From assembly GCA_033557465.1 (NCBI GenBank), contig JAWIIG010000025.1, positions 8,796,501 through 8,860,500 on the forward strand: 64,000 bases of DNA, written 5' to 3'. This document shows, one piece after another, positions 9,417 to 20,236 of this stretch. The position numbers were made by a program, and so were the translations under genes. Every line of letters starts with the position of its first letter. Position 1 is the stretch's first letter. The notes beneath the pieces are model-generated. The model saw only the letters and a list, made by a program, of their open reading frames with translations, did not search any database and was not told where the DNA came from. Source of the stretch: Ichthyophis bannanicus (lineage: Eukaryota > Chordata > Amphibia > Gymnophiona > Ichthyophiidae).

Positions 9417-10683
9417 CTACAACATGCTTGAAGACTGAAGGGAAAGTTGCAGTGGAGAGTGATAGGTTGAGAATATGAGAGAGATGAAAGGGACTACAGT
9501 GGAAGAGAATGGAGTCAAGGAAACTGTGGGAATAGGATCAGAGGAGCAGGTAGTTTGAATGAGGAAAGAAGGCGCATGGTTTCCTCCCCAGAGATCATAG
9601 AAGAGGAAGAAAGGGTAGCAAAGGTAGGGGGGAAAAGTTGGGAGTGAAGAGGGGGTGAGGAGGAGGAGGAGTATCTGACCTCGTGGAGTGTGATCTGGTG
9701 GACTTCGTCTTGAAAGTAGCCAGGGTTTGGGCAGAAAGGGAGGGAGGGGTCTGAGGCGGAGGCACCTTGAGAAAGTTGAGTTGTAAAGAGACAGCAAGGT
9801 TCAGAGGCAAGAGCGTTAGATGGACATAAGTCTTGTTTGGCGAGTGCTATGGCTGACTGGAAAGAGACAAGCATGATTTCTGAAATGTAGAAAGTCTGCA
9901 AGGGTGTGGGATTTGAGCCAAGCCCGTTCAGCTGAGTGTGCACAAGAACATAAATAGCAGGTAGTGGAGGACAGCCAGGGTTGAGATAAGTATGCCTGAC
10001 AGGATGTGGCATGGGCGAAGCAAGAGCATCCAGAGCAGAAGAGAGTGTGCAGTGTTATAGGAAGCTACTGCTTCATCAACAGACTCGGATGACACAGTGG
10101 AGAAAAGAGTTGATGAGACAATGGCGGAGATTGCCAACAGGTCAATAGCATGAAGATTTCTAAAGAGGTTTGAGGAGATAAGGCAAGGTTGAGTTGGCAG
10201 GTGATGAAGAATGAAATTTAACAGGTGATGGTCCAATAAGGGAAGAAGTGAGGTACAGATGTTTGAGGATAAGCAATTAGAGAAGAATACAAGGTCGAGA
10301 CAGTGGCCTTGCTGGTGAGTAGTAGCAGTAGAGCAGAGCTGGAGGTTGAATGATGAGATAAGGGAGAGGAGCTTTAAAGCCATAAGGGTCAGAGGGGTTA
10401 TCAACATGAATGTTAAAATCCCTGAGAATAAGGTAGGGGGAAGATGAATCCAGAAAGAAGGAAAGTCAAAGTGAGAGAGAAAGGTAGAGGTGGACTTGTC
10501 AGAGGGTCGATAAATAATAGCTAATCGGAGAGGTAGTGGAGTAAAACCCCAGATGGAGTGGACTTCAAAGGAGTGAAAACTGAGACAGAAGGAGGGGTTG
10601 AAATTGATAGGAAGGAGAGAGTAGAAGCCCAATACCGCCACCATGGCCAATAGGATGCGGCATGTAGGAGAATTGATAGCCAA
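9417..10683 (-). pseudogene. L2/Rex1-like LINE endonuclease and linker fragment
   Basis: Two overlapping minus-strand frames. The 9,928-10,683 frame has RLAIIYRPSDKST and CLDLVFFSNCLSSN, which correspond to the 'YRPP' and 'DLVLT' blocks of LINE endonucleases; the intervening GDFN-type block is degraded. The 9,417-10,012 frame is linker sequence. No intact product is expected. Confidence 0.55.
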
Positions 10684-10880
10684 GATAAATAGTGGGACTT
10701 ATACAAATTGTTTTCTATATACTGGAACATCTAAATAAATTCTCTTGTCAAGAGCTAAAAACTACTTGTAAAAAAAAAAGAGAAATTTGTTAGTAGTAAT
10801 TGTATGATGTGTATTTTGAGAATTTTTTAGGTGTTCTAGTATATAGAGAACAATTTGTGTAAGTCCCACTATTTATCTTG
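10681..10880. mobile_element. 200-bp palindromic MITE-like element
   Basis: Begins CAAGATAAATAGTGGGACTT and ends with its complement AAGTCCCACTATTTATCTTG. Arms of about 65 bp pair almost completely, including TATACAAATTGTTTTCTATATACT, with an AT-rich spacer holding an A10 run. No clear target-site duplication was found, so the superfamily is undetermined. It sits inside the minus-strand LINE. Confidence 0.75.
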
Positions 10881-11059
10881 ACTAGTTGTTTTTGTGGCAC
10901 TTTTTTTGGATGTATTTCTGAGATATGGAGATAGCCACCATGTCAGAGAGCAGCAACTGAAACAAAGTCCTCTGGGAGGAGTCAGGTCTCGAGCAAAGGA
11001 GATGGAGAGCATTAGAGAGAGAAATGAGTAAAGGTGGTTCATTCCAATCTGGCCAAAGG

Positions 11060-12990
11060 ATTACCTTTACAAATTCCTTTGTATCAAAAGCTGCTCACAA
11101 CAGATGCATCCAAACTGGGCTGGGGAGCCCATGGAGATAAATTTTGCGCTCTGAGAATGTGGTCCTCCCAGGAAAGTCCTCATCAGATCAGTTTCTGGAA
11201 AATGAGTGGTTTTGAACACTAAAAGCTTTGAGATTGGCTAACCAGTCAAACTGTTATGGTTCTGATAGACAGCCATATACTACATCACCAAGCAAGGAGG
11301 CACTGGGTCATACCTCTTGTGTTGGCAGAAAGTCAGAACGTGGAACTATGCCATCTTGCATGGGATGATGCTCAGGGCCATTTACCTGGCAGACAGGCTG
11401 AGTCGTGTCCTTCAACCTCACAAATGCTCCCTGGACAGAGGAGTCGCTCAGTATCTTTTGAGAGTGGGACACTCCCAAAATAGATTTGTTTGCCACCTCT
11501 CAGAACAGGCAAGTAACTCATTTCTATTCCAGGGTGGGGACACATGGCAGACTAGCCTTGAATGCTTTCCTCCTCGATAGAGGAGGGTCTTATGCATATC
11601 CTCCTATATCTCTGATGGCAAAGATTCTTCTGGAACTGAGCCAAGGATGCCATGATCCTCAGAGCACTTACTGGCCCAAGCAATGTTTCATATCTTCATC
11701 AAGGTTTCCATCAGGAAGTCAGTTTGGGCGATTCACCAACCCTGGTTACGCAAGACTGGGGGATGTTGCTGCACTCCAAAATTAAGTCCTTTCCCCTTAT
11801 GGATGTTAAGGAGCTAACTTATTCTTCCTGAACTTGCTGATTGGTGTGGCTTCCTGGAGAGCTTCCACTTTGAGGCGATATAGTTTTAAGTGGAAGAGGT
11901 TTGCTGTCTCGAAAGAGACCCTAGGTTCTTTCTGGTTTCCCACACAAAAACCCATTTGAATGACTTCTGGTTTGAAGACCAACTTTATAAGGGTATACCT
12001 TGGTGCATTTGGCACTTATAACAATCATGTATAGTAGAAGGTAAACATATAGCCTTTAGTTTGCTTCATGTGTCTTGTTTATGATATGATTCAGACCTTT
12101 AAATACTTAGAGTATTAATGAACAAACAAACCTCTTCCAAAGACGGGGAAGCTGAAAAACTAGGGCATAACATGAAGCTGCAAGGGGTAAATTGAAAGGC
12201 AATGTCAGGAAATACTTTTTCACTGAAAGGGTGGTGGATGCTTGGAATGCCCTACTGATGGAAGTGGTGGATACAAATATAGTGACAGAATTCAAAATGG
12301 CATGGGACAGACAGTGGATCCCACTATAGCAACAGGATACAATCAAAATAAACATAACTATCTAATTTCTCAGCAAACAGGGATATCCTACACGGAGCGG
12401 TGGGTTCACCTACTCTTGACCTGCACGGAGCAGCAGGTGCACCTACTCTTGCCACTTTGCTGGGCAGACTGGGTGGACCATACTGGTCTTTATCTGCCGT
12501 CTTTTACTATGTTACTTTGTTCTTACAAAAGTTTCCCATAAGCCTCATACAGTGTTTTGGGATTTCAGCGTAGTCTTAACTCCGTTTTACAATGATAAGG
12601 TAGTTTTGCACACTCATCCTAAACGTTTTCTAAGGTTGGATCTGCTTTCCACCTTAATCTGTCAATATTCGTTCCAATTTTTTCCCCAAGACCTCATATA
12701 ATGTTGGAGTGCAAGAGAGCCTTGGGCTTCTATTTGAAGCAGACTAAAGCCCAAAGAAAGTTCCCCTAGCTTTTTGTTTCTTTGACTCCCCACCCCCCCA
12801 ACTAGCTGGTGACTGCTGTCATAGCAAATAATATCCAAGTCACAGCTGCATCGGTGGCCAACTTCACATCTGCATCCATGGCAGAGAGCTGCATAGACTT
12901 CTGTCCACACATTCACATCTTATTACTGTTTGCAAAGGGACTCTGATGTGACAACAGATTCGGCCAAACTGTTCTACAGAATCTTCAAGG
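11060..12990 (+). pseudogene. DIRS D RNase H and recombinase remnants
   Basis: Readable pieces in shifting frames: TTDASKLGWGAH and SSQESPHQISF (RNase H), LADRLSRVLQPHKCSLDRG, then HGRLALNAFLLDRGGSYAYPPISLMAKILLEL (methyltransferase-like). Recombinase traces (ASVANFTS region, HSYYCLQRDSD-like end) flank the CR1. Many stops and indels; no product. Confidence 0.65.
12088..12530 (+). mobile_element. CR1 3' end inserted in DIRS D
   Basis: Starts near ATTCAGACCTTTAAATACTTA, carries KRKYFFTE-type coding traces (AATACTTTTTCACTGAAAGGGTGG), and ends GGGCAGACTGGGTGGACC...TTTACTATGTTACTTTGTTCTTA. Same 3' tail family as 8,131-8,190, opposite strand. 5' truncated. Confidence 0.8.
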
Positions 12991-13100
12991 AATAGAATCT
13001 ATCTCCATTCCCTCCTCCATTGCCAAAAGGATGCATTTTCAATTGTAAGCTAGTTGCCACACCAGTTTTCTTCTTCTTTGAAACAGCGTTTGGCTAGGAA

Positions 13101-13436
13101 ATCCCATATGTGTGCACTTACCCTACTTGTCCACAAAGAAAACAGTTACCTGTAGCAGCTGTGCTCCATGGACAAACAGATAAATCTTCGCAACCAACCA
13201 AACAACCCTCCCTCCCTTCCCCTTGGAGTTGAATGCTACCTACAGCTAGTAATTGATTGAGGAGATGTCATGGCAGGCAGGAATGGGCATGCAGGCATAT
13301 TGGAGCCACTCCAAAAGTTTCTAGAAGAAGCTAAGAGGGTTTCCTGTGCAGGGCTTCCTTTGACTTGACCCATATGTGAGGACTTATCCTACTTTCTATG
13401 GAGAACACGTGCTACAAGTAAGCAACCGTTTTCTTC
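13101..13436 (+). repeat. DIRS D 3' module: decayed ICR and right ITR
   Basis: CCCATATGTGTGCACTTACC...CTTGTCCACAAAG followed by AGTTACCTGTAGCAGCTGTGCTCCATGGAC reproduces the ICR layout. The right ITR ends TATGTGAGGACTTATCCTACTTTCTATGGAGAACACGTGCTACAAGTAAGC. Between them is the usual CCTCCCTCCCTTCCCCTTGGAGTT spacer. Confidence 0.65.
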
Positions 13437-13566
13437 AGTTTTCATTGATCAGGTTTTTTCCCCTTGCTTACTTTTTGTAGCTCTTGGTCTTTTGAATTGC
13501 TTATGGAGAGACGTTCTGCATACTATGCATAGATTACTTTTAAGACTCTCTTGAAATTATTTAGGT

Positions 13567-13749
13567 CAGTAGTTCTCAAACCTGTCTTGGAGGACCTTGG
13601 GTTTTCAGGATTTTCAAAATAAATATGCATGAGAGAGATTTGCATATAATGGAGGTAGTAGGCATGCATATCTCTCATGCATATTCATTGTAGATATCCT
13701 GAAAACCTGACTGGCTGGTGGTCCCCAGGAATAGGTTTGAGAACCACTG
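13567..13749. mobile_element. hAT-like MITE (183 bp)
   Basis: Terminal repeats CAGTAGTTCTCAAACCT / AGGTTTGAGAACCACTG, of the hAT (Charlie-like) type. Flanked by ATTTAGGT and ATCTAGGA, an imperfect 8-bp duplication (6 of 8). The interior is nearly palindromic around ATGCATGAGAGAGATTTGCATATAATGGAGG. Related to the MITE at 24,859-25,052. Confidence 0.82.
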
Positions 13750-14357
13750 ATCTAGGAAGATCTGTTTTTTCACTAAGTTTGACACACTTAAATGTAGCTA
13801 TCCAACTCATTAATATTAAAATGAACAGCATGAGGCTTGTTATAAGTGAGTATAAAACTACTCCTGCTGTAATTCTGCACTCAAAATTCAAGTCTGTGTC
13901 AAAAGATCTGAATTATGTCAAATTCTGCATGCTTTGTCAACATAAAGCATATTGATTTTTAGTGATACTTCAAATACAGTACATAAAACAAATCGCAAAG
14001 TGCAAAATTTTATTTGTGTGCAGAATTCCAGCAGGAATATATATTCTCTAGGCAAGAGTTCTGAAATGCAGTAGTCGCTGGTAAGTTGAACTAGTGGTTT
14101 CAATATAGTCACTGTTTAAAACTGTGGGTAGTGCTTGCAGTAAATTGTCCTGGAAAAAAGCAAAATCTAGAAAGCCTTGTATGTTTCTAATTGCAGTTAC
14201 ATACTGTATTGTGCTTGAGGTTTAAGCACTTGCCATCATCAGTGAGTCAATTTGAAAGGGCTTTAGGGAGGAAACGGAGCTCATCCTGATTTTTATATTG
14301 CATACTGTTTTGAAACTGCTTCAGGATATTATTATGCTGTTAACTCCATGCTGACTC

Positions 14358-14625
14358 CATGATATAATAAATGCAAACAGAAGGGAGAATCTCTGCAAAC
14401 AGCAGACACCACAAGGAGGAAGCAGAGATGGACCATGGCCCACCAGAAGAATCTTCAATCAAAACACTGACAAATTTATATGTAGTCGGTTTTTTAGATC
14501 CCTGACACTGGTGTGATTGAAACTTGGTGAGGTCGGGTTTCTAATAGTGTTTTGATAGAAGATTCTTCTCGTGTGGCTGTGGGTCTTTTCTATTCCCTCC
14601 TTGTGGTTGGACCATGATATAATAA
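14358..14625. repeat. 240-bp insert flanked by 14-bp direct repeats
   Basis: CCATGATATAATAA occurs at 14,358-14,371 and 14,612-14,625. Between them is a segment with an imperfect inverted repeat (ACCACAAGGAGG...AGAAGAATCTTC with AAGATTCTTCT...CCTCCTTGTGGT, about 14,408-14,607). The duplication length suits retrotransposition-type insertion, the inverted repeat suits a DNA element; not assigned. Confidence 0.55.
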
Positions 14626-14758
14626 TCCTTAAATAGTATACCATATGAACTAATGTGACTCATCAAAAGCTTTTGTGAACTAATATGTGACTTGTCAAAA
14701 GTTCCCAAAAACAGTTGGAAAGTTATCCATGCAAGCAATCTGTGGGTTAAGCAAACTA

Positions 14759-14777
14759 TTCCTTAACACCTGAAAAC
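14759..14777 (+). promoter_or_regulatory. Putative U12-type (AT-AC) splice acceptor
   Basis: TTCCTTAAC at 14,759-14,767 equals the minor-spliceosome branch-point consensus. The intron would end in AC at 14,777, about 11-12 nt after the branch adenosine, within the normal U12 range. No AG lies at the place where importin-5 homology begins. The matching 5' splice site (expected ATATCC) must be upstream of the window or was not recognised. Confidence 0.7.
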
Positions 14778-14950
14778 GTGTTCGTGTGGCAGCAGCAGAA
14801 TCTATGCCTCTGCTGCTTGAATGTGCTAGAGTCCGTGGTCCAGAGTACCTTACCCAGATGTGGCACTTCATGTGTGATGCCTTGATCAAAGCCATTGGTA
14901 CAGAGCCAGATTCAGATGTGCTGTCAGAAATTATGCATTCATTTGCAAAG
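14778..14950 (+). CDS. IPO5: Importin-5 internal exon
   Basis: The only host coding exon I recognise. From 14,780 it encodes 57 residues, beginning VRVAAAESM and containing [19 protein letters not shown] and [20 protein letters not shown] recognise these from memory as a HEAT-repeat part of importin-5 (RanBP5), the karyopherin-beta that carries ribosomal proteins, histones and other cargo through nuclear pores under Ran-GTP control. The donor AAG|GTGAAT at 14,950/14,951 is good and ends in phase 0. The exon start at 14,778 assumes a split glycine codon (last two bases GT) and an AC acceptor. The next exon, which should continue CIEVMGDG, is not seen in the remaining 49 kb, so both flanking introns are very long. 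Confidence 0.9.
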
Positions 14951-15369
14951 GTGAATCTTCTTTCTTTCTATGACATACAAAAATGGTCTCTTACAGGATT
15001 TGATAGGAATTTTGTTTTTCATTTGAGCTCATTTTTTAATACAATATTGTTAGAGTTCAGTGGTGTGTTTTATTCAGCTATAACATATGTGCACATAAGT
15101 TTGCTAAATAGACCCATTCTCTGAGGACAAGGAGGATGACCGGTCGTGTGGGGTGATGTCACTCTATGCAGATATGGAGAATTTTCCAGACTCACCTGAA
15201 AAGCTACTGCTCACAGAGTCCTTCAGTCTGTCTGCCATGACCTTTACAGTCACAAAAATAATTTCACAGTTTGAATCATCTTGATTTATTTTTTACTCCT
15301 GTCTCTGTATTGTGATGGTTCGCAGATAGGATGTCAAAATTGGCAGATGGGATCACAGGAAACAGGGCT

Positions 15370-15725
15370 GCTTCCTTTTCATAGACCTTCATGCCCATCT
15401 GCAATGGGCAGTGGCAGTGCAAAGAAAATGGGGATTCTATCACATAGTAAACCTAAGGGCCTTGGACACATTTTCTGGTTCGGGAAAAGTTCATGATGGT
15501 TTCCTGGGCAAAAGATGGGTTATGTTCTCTGGTTGTAAAAGATTCATGCATTCATATAAAGATACTTCCAGTGACTGGAATGTATATCTTATTCATCGTA
15601 GGAAATGGTCACTACCAGTATAATGCCCTGTATTTTGGCTTAATAGCGGTCCCACATATGTTTGTGAAATTTCTAGGCGTGATAATGGTGCAATTATGCA
15701 GCCTACTTTGGACAATTAGTCAAAA
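15370..15725 (+). pseudogene. Ancient DIRS RT fragment
   Basis: Degenerate translation in the 15,493 frame (LVVKDSCIHIKILP, then GNGHYQYNALYFGL and PHMFVKFLGVIM) aligns with the DIRS RT block DLKDAYTHILIHP / GNHYQYRVLPFGL / PRVFTKCLAVV. Most catalytic positions are lost. Sequence at 15,120-15,230 (TCTGAGGACAAGGAGGATG, GGTGATGTCAC) may be a decayed left ITR of the same copy, but that is weak. Confidence 0.6.
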
Positions 15726-16122
15726 ACTATTTTCCAAATCGTCCTGCTACCAGTCCAGAAAAGTGGGTTGTGTTCCCCTACCAGAAGATTAGTGGAGACA
15801 TAAAAACAATGAGAAGCCCAGGTTTCAGTGACATCACTCCCAGGCCTCTATTCTCCCTAGCCCCCAGAGGTACCTTCAGTACTTTTGTCTCCAGCAGATG
15901 GTGGATGGATTTTCTCCTCTCTGAAGAAAATCTGAGGCTTGAGAGGAAAAAATTGATTAAACGCTCATGAGCAGCCATCTTGAGGGTGACTCGAGCACAA
16001 CATGGGAGGCTCCACTAGATTAGTCTTTTCGGTAGTCCATAAGCCTTTTTTTCCTCTTGCTACCTTCACACCCTTTCTTCCAACCACGGGTCTTCGACCT
16101 TGCCAGGGTACTTTTTTTCCCC

Positions 16123-17230
16123 ATGGCTACCAGTGGCTTCAAGAAGTGTGATTTGTGTGCAAAAATTATGTCCCTTACCGATACACACAACTGCTGCCTA
16201 TGTTGCCTAGGGTCGGACCACAACCCTGCGGCCTGTGGTCTTTGTAAAAAGATGTCTACCAAGGCCCTCAAGAGCCATCAGCCCTCTCTCCTTGAGTCTT
16301 CAACAGACTACTCAGAATAGGAGACCGAGGATGAGTCCCCCCAACACCCCTCACTTTCGTGATGTCCCCTCAGACCCATACCCCTCCAAGTCGCGACGTC
16401 TGTCCCCACCCGAGGCCATGGCGTTCCTAGACTTTCTGCGGGATATTTCAAAGGCGCTAGCATTTCCAACAGAATTGGAGGAGGATCCTCGGACGGAGGA
16501 ACTAGAAATCCTCCAGTATGAGACCCCACCGAGGGAATCGCTGATAGTGCCCATTCTACCCATCCTGAATGGTTAATGCTCCGCATGTGGGAAATACCAG
16601 TGTCAGTGCCTGTTGTGAGCAAGTGGCTCGACTCAATGTATCGGGTCCACCGGAGCTTGGGCTTCCAAAAGGCATAGCTGCTGCATAACTCCATGGTGGT
16701 AGAGTCAGTCATGCGTTGACTGAAAAGCCAGAAGACGCACTCCTCAGTGCCCCCGGGTAGGGAGGCCTGTACCTTGGATGCTCTCGGCAGAAAGTGCTAC
16801 CAGGGCTCAATGCTTATTGGCCGGATCCAGGCCTACCAGCTGTACATGTGCATGCACCTGAGACACCTGGTGAAGGAGCTTGCCGGTTTCTCAGCTGGTC
16901 TCTTTGAGGAAACCCTGCAGTGGTTCAAGAACCTGGCCAGAGCCATCCCTGAGTGCTCCAAGTTCATGACTTGAGCAGCCTATGACTGCTTTAAGTCAGC
17001 GACTAGAGTAGCTGCGGCAGGCCCGGTGCCAGGCTTGGCTACAGTCTTCCGACCTTGAGCAATGGGTTCAGGACAAATTGGTTGATGTCCCATGCCAAGA
17101 GGAGAACCTCTTTGGCAAACCCATGATGGAAAAGACTACTGAGTTGGAGACCGAGCTCGTGACAAGGACCAGGCTCTCCAAACAGACCGCTACCCTCCTC
17201 CTGATGGAAGGGTTCGGGTAAAAAGCCTTT
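16123..17230 (+). pseudogene. DIRS gag (A2)
   Basis: Starts MATSGFKKCDLCAKIMSLTDTHNCCLCCLGSDHN, the N-terminal Cys-rich signature shared by A3 and A4 (paired CxxC motifs likely binding zinc). The next recognisable block (AFLDFLRDISKALAFP, EELEILQYETPP) is in another frame, and the C-terminal block (PPGREACTLDALGRKCYQGSML, ECSKFMT) in a third. The A4 central Ser/Pro-rich region is largely deleted. Nucleocapsid-like protein by position. Confidence 0.78.
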
Positions 17231-17399
17231 TACCCGAGGAAAGGGGCTGCTTACAGAAACTACCCATATTCTCAAGCCCCTCCCCAACAGGGTCAGCAGG
17301 CTAAGGGACATTGGCAAGGCCCTTGTAAGCAGAAGGCTCCTAAGCCCCAGGTGTCTGCTCTGGCCCAGCCTGGGGGGAGCTTTTGACTCTTTGGACATA

Positions 17400-19212
17400 G
17401 CCTCTTTACCCCAAGGAGGACAGCAGCCCACAGGGGTTGTCTGATCCATTATGCCCACAGCTGGCCAGCCATCATCACAGATTCCTGGCCACTCCGGGTG
17501 GTCAGGGAAGGCTACTTTCTCCACCTGGCACAGACACCTCTTCCTGGGAGAGCCCCCAGGTTTCCCCTTCACTGGAACCTCTTACTGCAGGAACTCGCAG
17601 GCTTTCTCGAGGGCAAGGCGGTGGAACTACCCCAACATCTCAGGGGCAAAGGGTTCTACTCTAGGTATTTCCTCGTGCCAAAAAGGATAGGGGACCTAAG
17701 ATCCATCCTAGACCTGCAGAACCCGAACAGGTTCCTGGTGAGGGAGTTCAAGATGCTCTCCCTTGGGACATTCCTGCCTTATCTCCAGCATGGAGATTGG
17801 CTATGATCCTTGGATCTGAAGGATGCTTATACCCACATCCTCATTCACCCCAGCCACAGGCAGTATCTTTGCTTCATGCTGGGGAGGAGGCCACTACCAG
17901 TAGAGGGTACTGCCCTTTGGCCTGGCATTCACCCCCGGTGTCTTCACCAAATGCCTGGCAGTAGTTGCTGCCTACCTCCATCTCCAAGGGGTATTTGTCT
18001 TCCCCTACCTGAACAACTGGCTTATAAAAGGAGGCGCACCAAGCTACTGCATGTGCTATACATGTCCTACCACATCTGGTGTTTGTGATAAAAAATCTGA
18101 AGTCCCACCTCCTCTCAACAGTGTCTGACGTTCATAGGGGCAAAACTGGACACTGTTCAGGCAAAGGCCTTCCTCACCCTATACCGGGCTGACTCTCTCA
18201 GAACACTGGCTGCAGACTGCAACACTGTCCCTCGGTGTCGGCTTGGCTTCTGCTGCACCTACTCGGCCACACGGCCTCTGTGGTCCATTTCATCCCAGAT
18301 GCCCATCTGCACATGAGGGTTACCCAGTGGTGCCTTTCAGACCAGTGGACACAGGCCATGGGCTGCCTCCAAGATAGTGTGTGACCCATCAGTTAGCGAA
18401 CTCCCTGACTTGGTGGCAAAATCTGCAACAACTTTAGGCAGGGATGTCCTTCCAAGTTCTCTAAGGTCCTCACAACATACTCTTCCTTGCTGGGATGGAG
18501 AGCCCACTGCGAGGAACTTTGCACCCAGGGCAGCTGGACACAAGCCAAAGGCAACCAGCAGATCAACCTTCTGGAGCTTCAGGCAATATATCTATTCTTC
18601 TGAGCTTTTCGCCACCATCTGAAGCACCAGCAAGTGCTGATCCAAATGGACAACCAAGTGGCAATGTTCTACATGAACAAGCAAGGGTGCACGGGGTCTC
18701 GCACCCTTTGTCATGAGGTGCTGACACTTCGCTCCTACGCAATTCGTCAGGGAATGCTCCTATGGGCGGTATATCTACCAGGCCAGGACAACACCCTGGT
18801 GGACAGACTAAGCAGGGTCCTCCAACCACATGAGTAGCAGCTGGACCCTAGAGTGACCACCAGGCTCTTCTGACTTTGGGGGACCCCACGGGTGGACCTT
18901 TTCACCAGCCCAGACAACTACCAGTTGCCCTGCTTTTGTTCCCATCAGCCCCACCTGGGCTGGGTAGCGGCAGATGTTCCTCATCCTGTGGTCCAAAGGT
19001 CTCATGAACGCATTCCCACCCACGCTGTTGATTGCCAAGATGCTCTTTTAGGCTCTTCGTGACATAGCGTTGCTGATCCTGGTGGCAGCCGTGGTTCCCA
19101 CTGCTCCGATTGTCTGTGGAGGCACTGATCCCCCTCTAGAGTTCCCTGGAGCTCTCTCCTGTACCCCAATCTGGGGTCCCTATCACTGAGAGCATGGCTG
19201 CTGAAAGGGTAA
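17400..19212 (+). pseudogene. DIRS RT-RNase H (A2), broken
   Basis: Frames between 17,498 and 18,088 hold FYSRYFLVPKR, SILDLQNPNRFLV, a TGA at 17,804-17,806, then MDLKDAYTHILIHPSHRQYL. The catalytic YLDD reads YLNN (near 18,006), so RT is dead at the active site. RNase H follows (MDNQVAMFYMNKQG, LVDRLSRVLQPHE) and a degraded methyltransferase-like tail. Several stops and shifts. Confidence 0.82.
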
Positions 19213-20236
19213 ACGTGGCCTCTTTCGACCTCTTGAGGGAAGTGGAGGAGATCCTGCTGGCTGCCTGTAAGAACTCCATCAGGAGGGCTTATGCCTTCAA
19301 ATGGCGCAGGTTCTTGGTGTGGTGCACAGAGCAACAGATGAACCCGTTCTGCCCGGTGCAGCTGGTGCTGCAGTACCTTTTTTATCTCTGGCAATCTGGG
19401 CTCAAATCAAGCTCTGTCAGGATGCACCTCAGTGCCCTAGCGGCGCTCCACCACCCTGTTGAAGGCAAGCCCCTCTCAGCCCAGCCTCTCGTGACCTGCT
19501 TCCTGAGGGGACTCCTGCTATCAAAACCACCCGTCTGCTCTCCGGCGATGGAATGGGACCTCAATGCAGTGCTGGCACAGCTCACTCGCCCACCCTTTGA
19601 GCCCCTAGCTACCTGCCACCTGAGGTATCTCTCGTGGAAAGTTGTGTTCTTGATGGTGCTCACCTCCGTTCGCAGGGTCAGCAAGCTCCAAGCCCTGGTG
19701 GCAGAGGCGCCGTATGCCAGGTTCTACAAGGACAGAGGTGTGCTACACATGCACCCCAAATTCCTCCCGAAGGTGTGTCATCTTTTCACCTCAACCAGAA
19801 GGTGGTGCTACCCACCTTCTTGAGACCTCACACCAGCAGGGGGAGACCATCCTTCACACCTTAGACTGTAAGAAGGCCCTGTCCTTCTACATTCAACATA
19901 CCCAGGTCCACCGCAAAGCTTCTCAGCTCTTCGTTTCTTACAACCCCAGTCGGCTGGGGAAGGCAGTGACTAAGCGAACCCTGTCCACCTGATTGATGGA
20001 CTGCATTGCCTTTGCCTATCAGCAGGCTGGGCACACGCTAGGTGGCCGGGTCACGGCACAAAGTGCCAGAGCCATGACGGCCTCTGGCAAACCTGCACTG
20101 TCCACATGTTGGACATCTGCTGGACCACCACTTGGTCTTCAGTCCATACCTTCACAGCTCATTACTGCCTGGGGAGGGAGTCCCAACGGGGCAGTGCCTT
20201 CGGCCAGGCTGTGCTCTGTAATCTTTTTGGAGTCTA
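19194..20236 (+). pseudogene. DIRS tyrosine recombinase (A2)
   Basis: A 209-codon frame has the core-binding region and catalytic Arg (TSVRRVSKL, about 19,670). A shift near 19,780 and a TGA at 19,990-19,992 follow. The H-x-x-R motif reads QSAR, losing the His (about 20,060). C-terminal frames are further shifted; the Tyr region (HYCLGRES-like, about 20,160) is degraded. Inactive. Confidence 0.82.

Larger units (their letters stand above)
6778..11032 (-). mobile_element. L2/Rex1-like LINE, minus strand, interrupted
   Basis: Degenerate non-LTR element. On the minus strand it gives an endonuclease C-terminal half (RLAIIYRPS, DLVFFSNCL, LLDHHLL; about 9,930-10,680), the RT entry region ([12 protein letters not shown] near 9,400) and RT core ([14 protein letters not shown] near 7,950). 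It continues with YADE in place of YADD (about 7,720) and C-terminal blocks (KIYRVSLYNINKIHPFLS, NSWNKLPE). The [11 protein letters not shown] and YNINKI-PFLS wording points to the L2/Rex1 group; exact clade not assigned. It is interrupted by a CR1 (8,131-9,364) and a palindromic element (10,681-10,880). B2 joins before its 3' tail, and the other side meets DIRS copy D near 11,032. Confidence 0.72.
11033..13436 (+). mobile_element. Diverged DIRS copy D, right part
   Basis: Old DIRS remnant. It starts in RNase H (LLTTDASKLGWGAHG, about 11,090), passes degraded methyltransferase-like and recombinase sequence, a CR1 insertion at about 12,088-12,530, the recombinase C-terminus (about 12,660-12,990), then a decayed ICR (13,101-13,195) and right ITR (about 13,265-13,432). 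Its termini (CTTGTCCACAAAG, TCCATGGACAAAC) differ from families A and B, so it is a third family or an old relative. Confidence 0.72.

Noticed and set aside
14790..14799. CAGCAGCAG as an ordinary AG splice acceptor for the IPO5 exon
   Set aside because: Importin-5 homology (VRVAAA) extends upstream of these triplets to 14,780, so using them would delete conserved residues; the AC end with TTCCTTAAC branch point fits better.
15120..15235. Left ITR of an old DIRS copy
   Set aside because: Only a few words (GAGGACAAGGAGGATG, GGTGATGTCAC) resemble DIRS termini; too weak to call as a separate feature.
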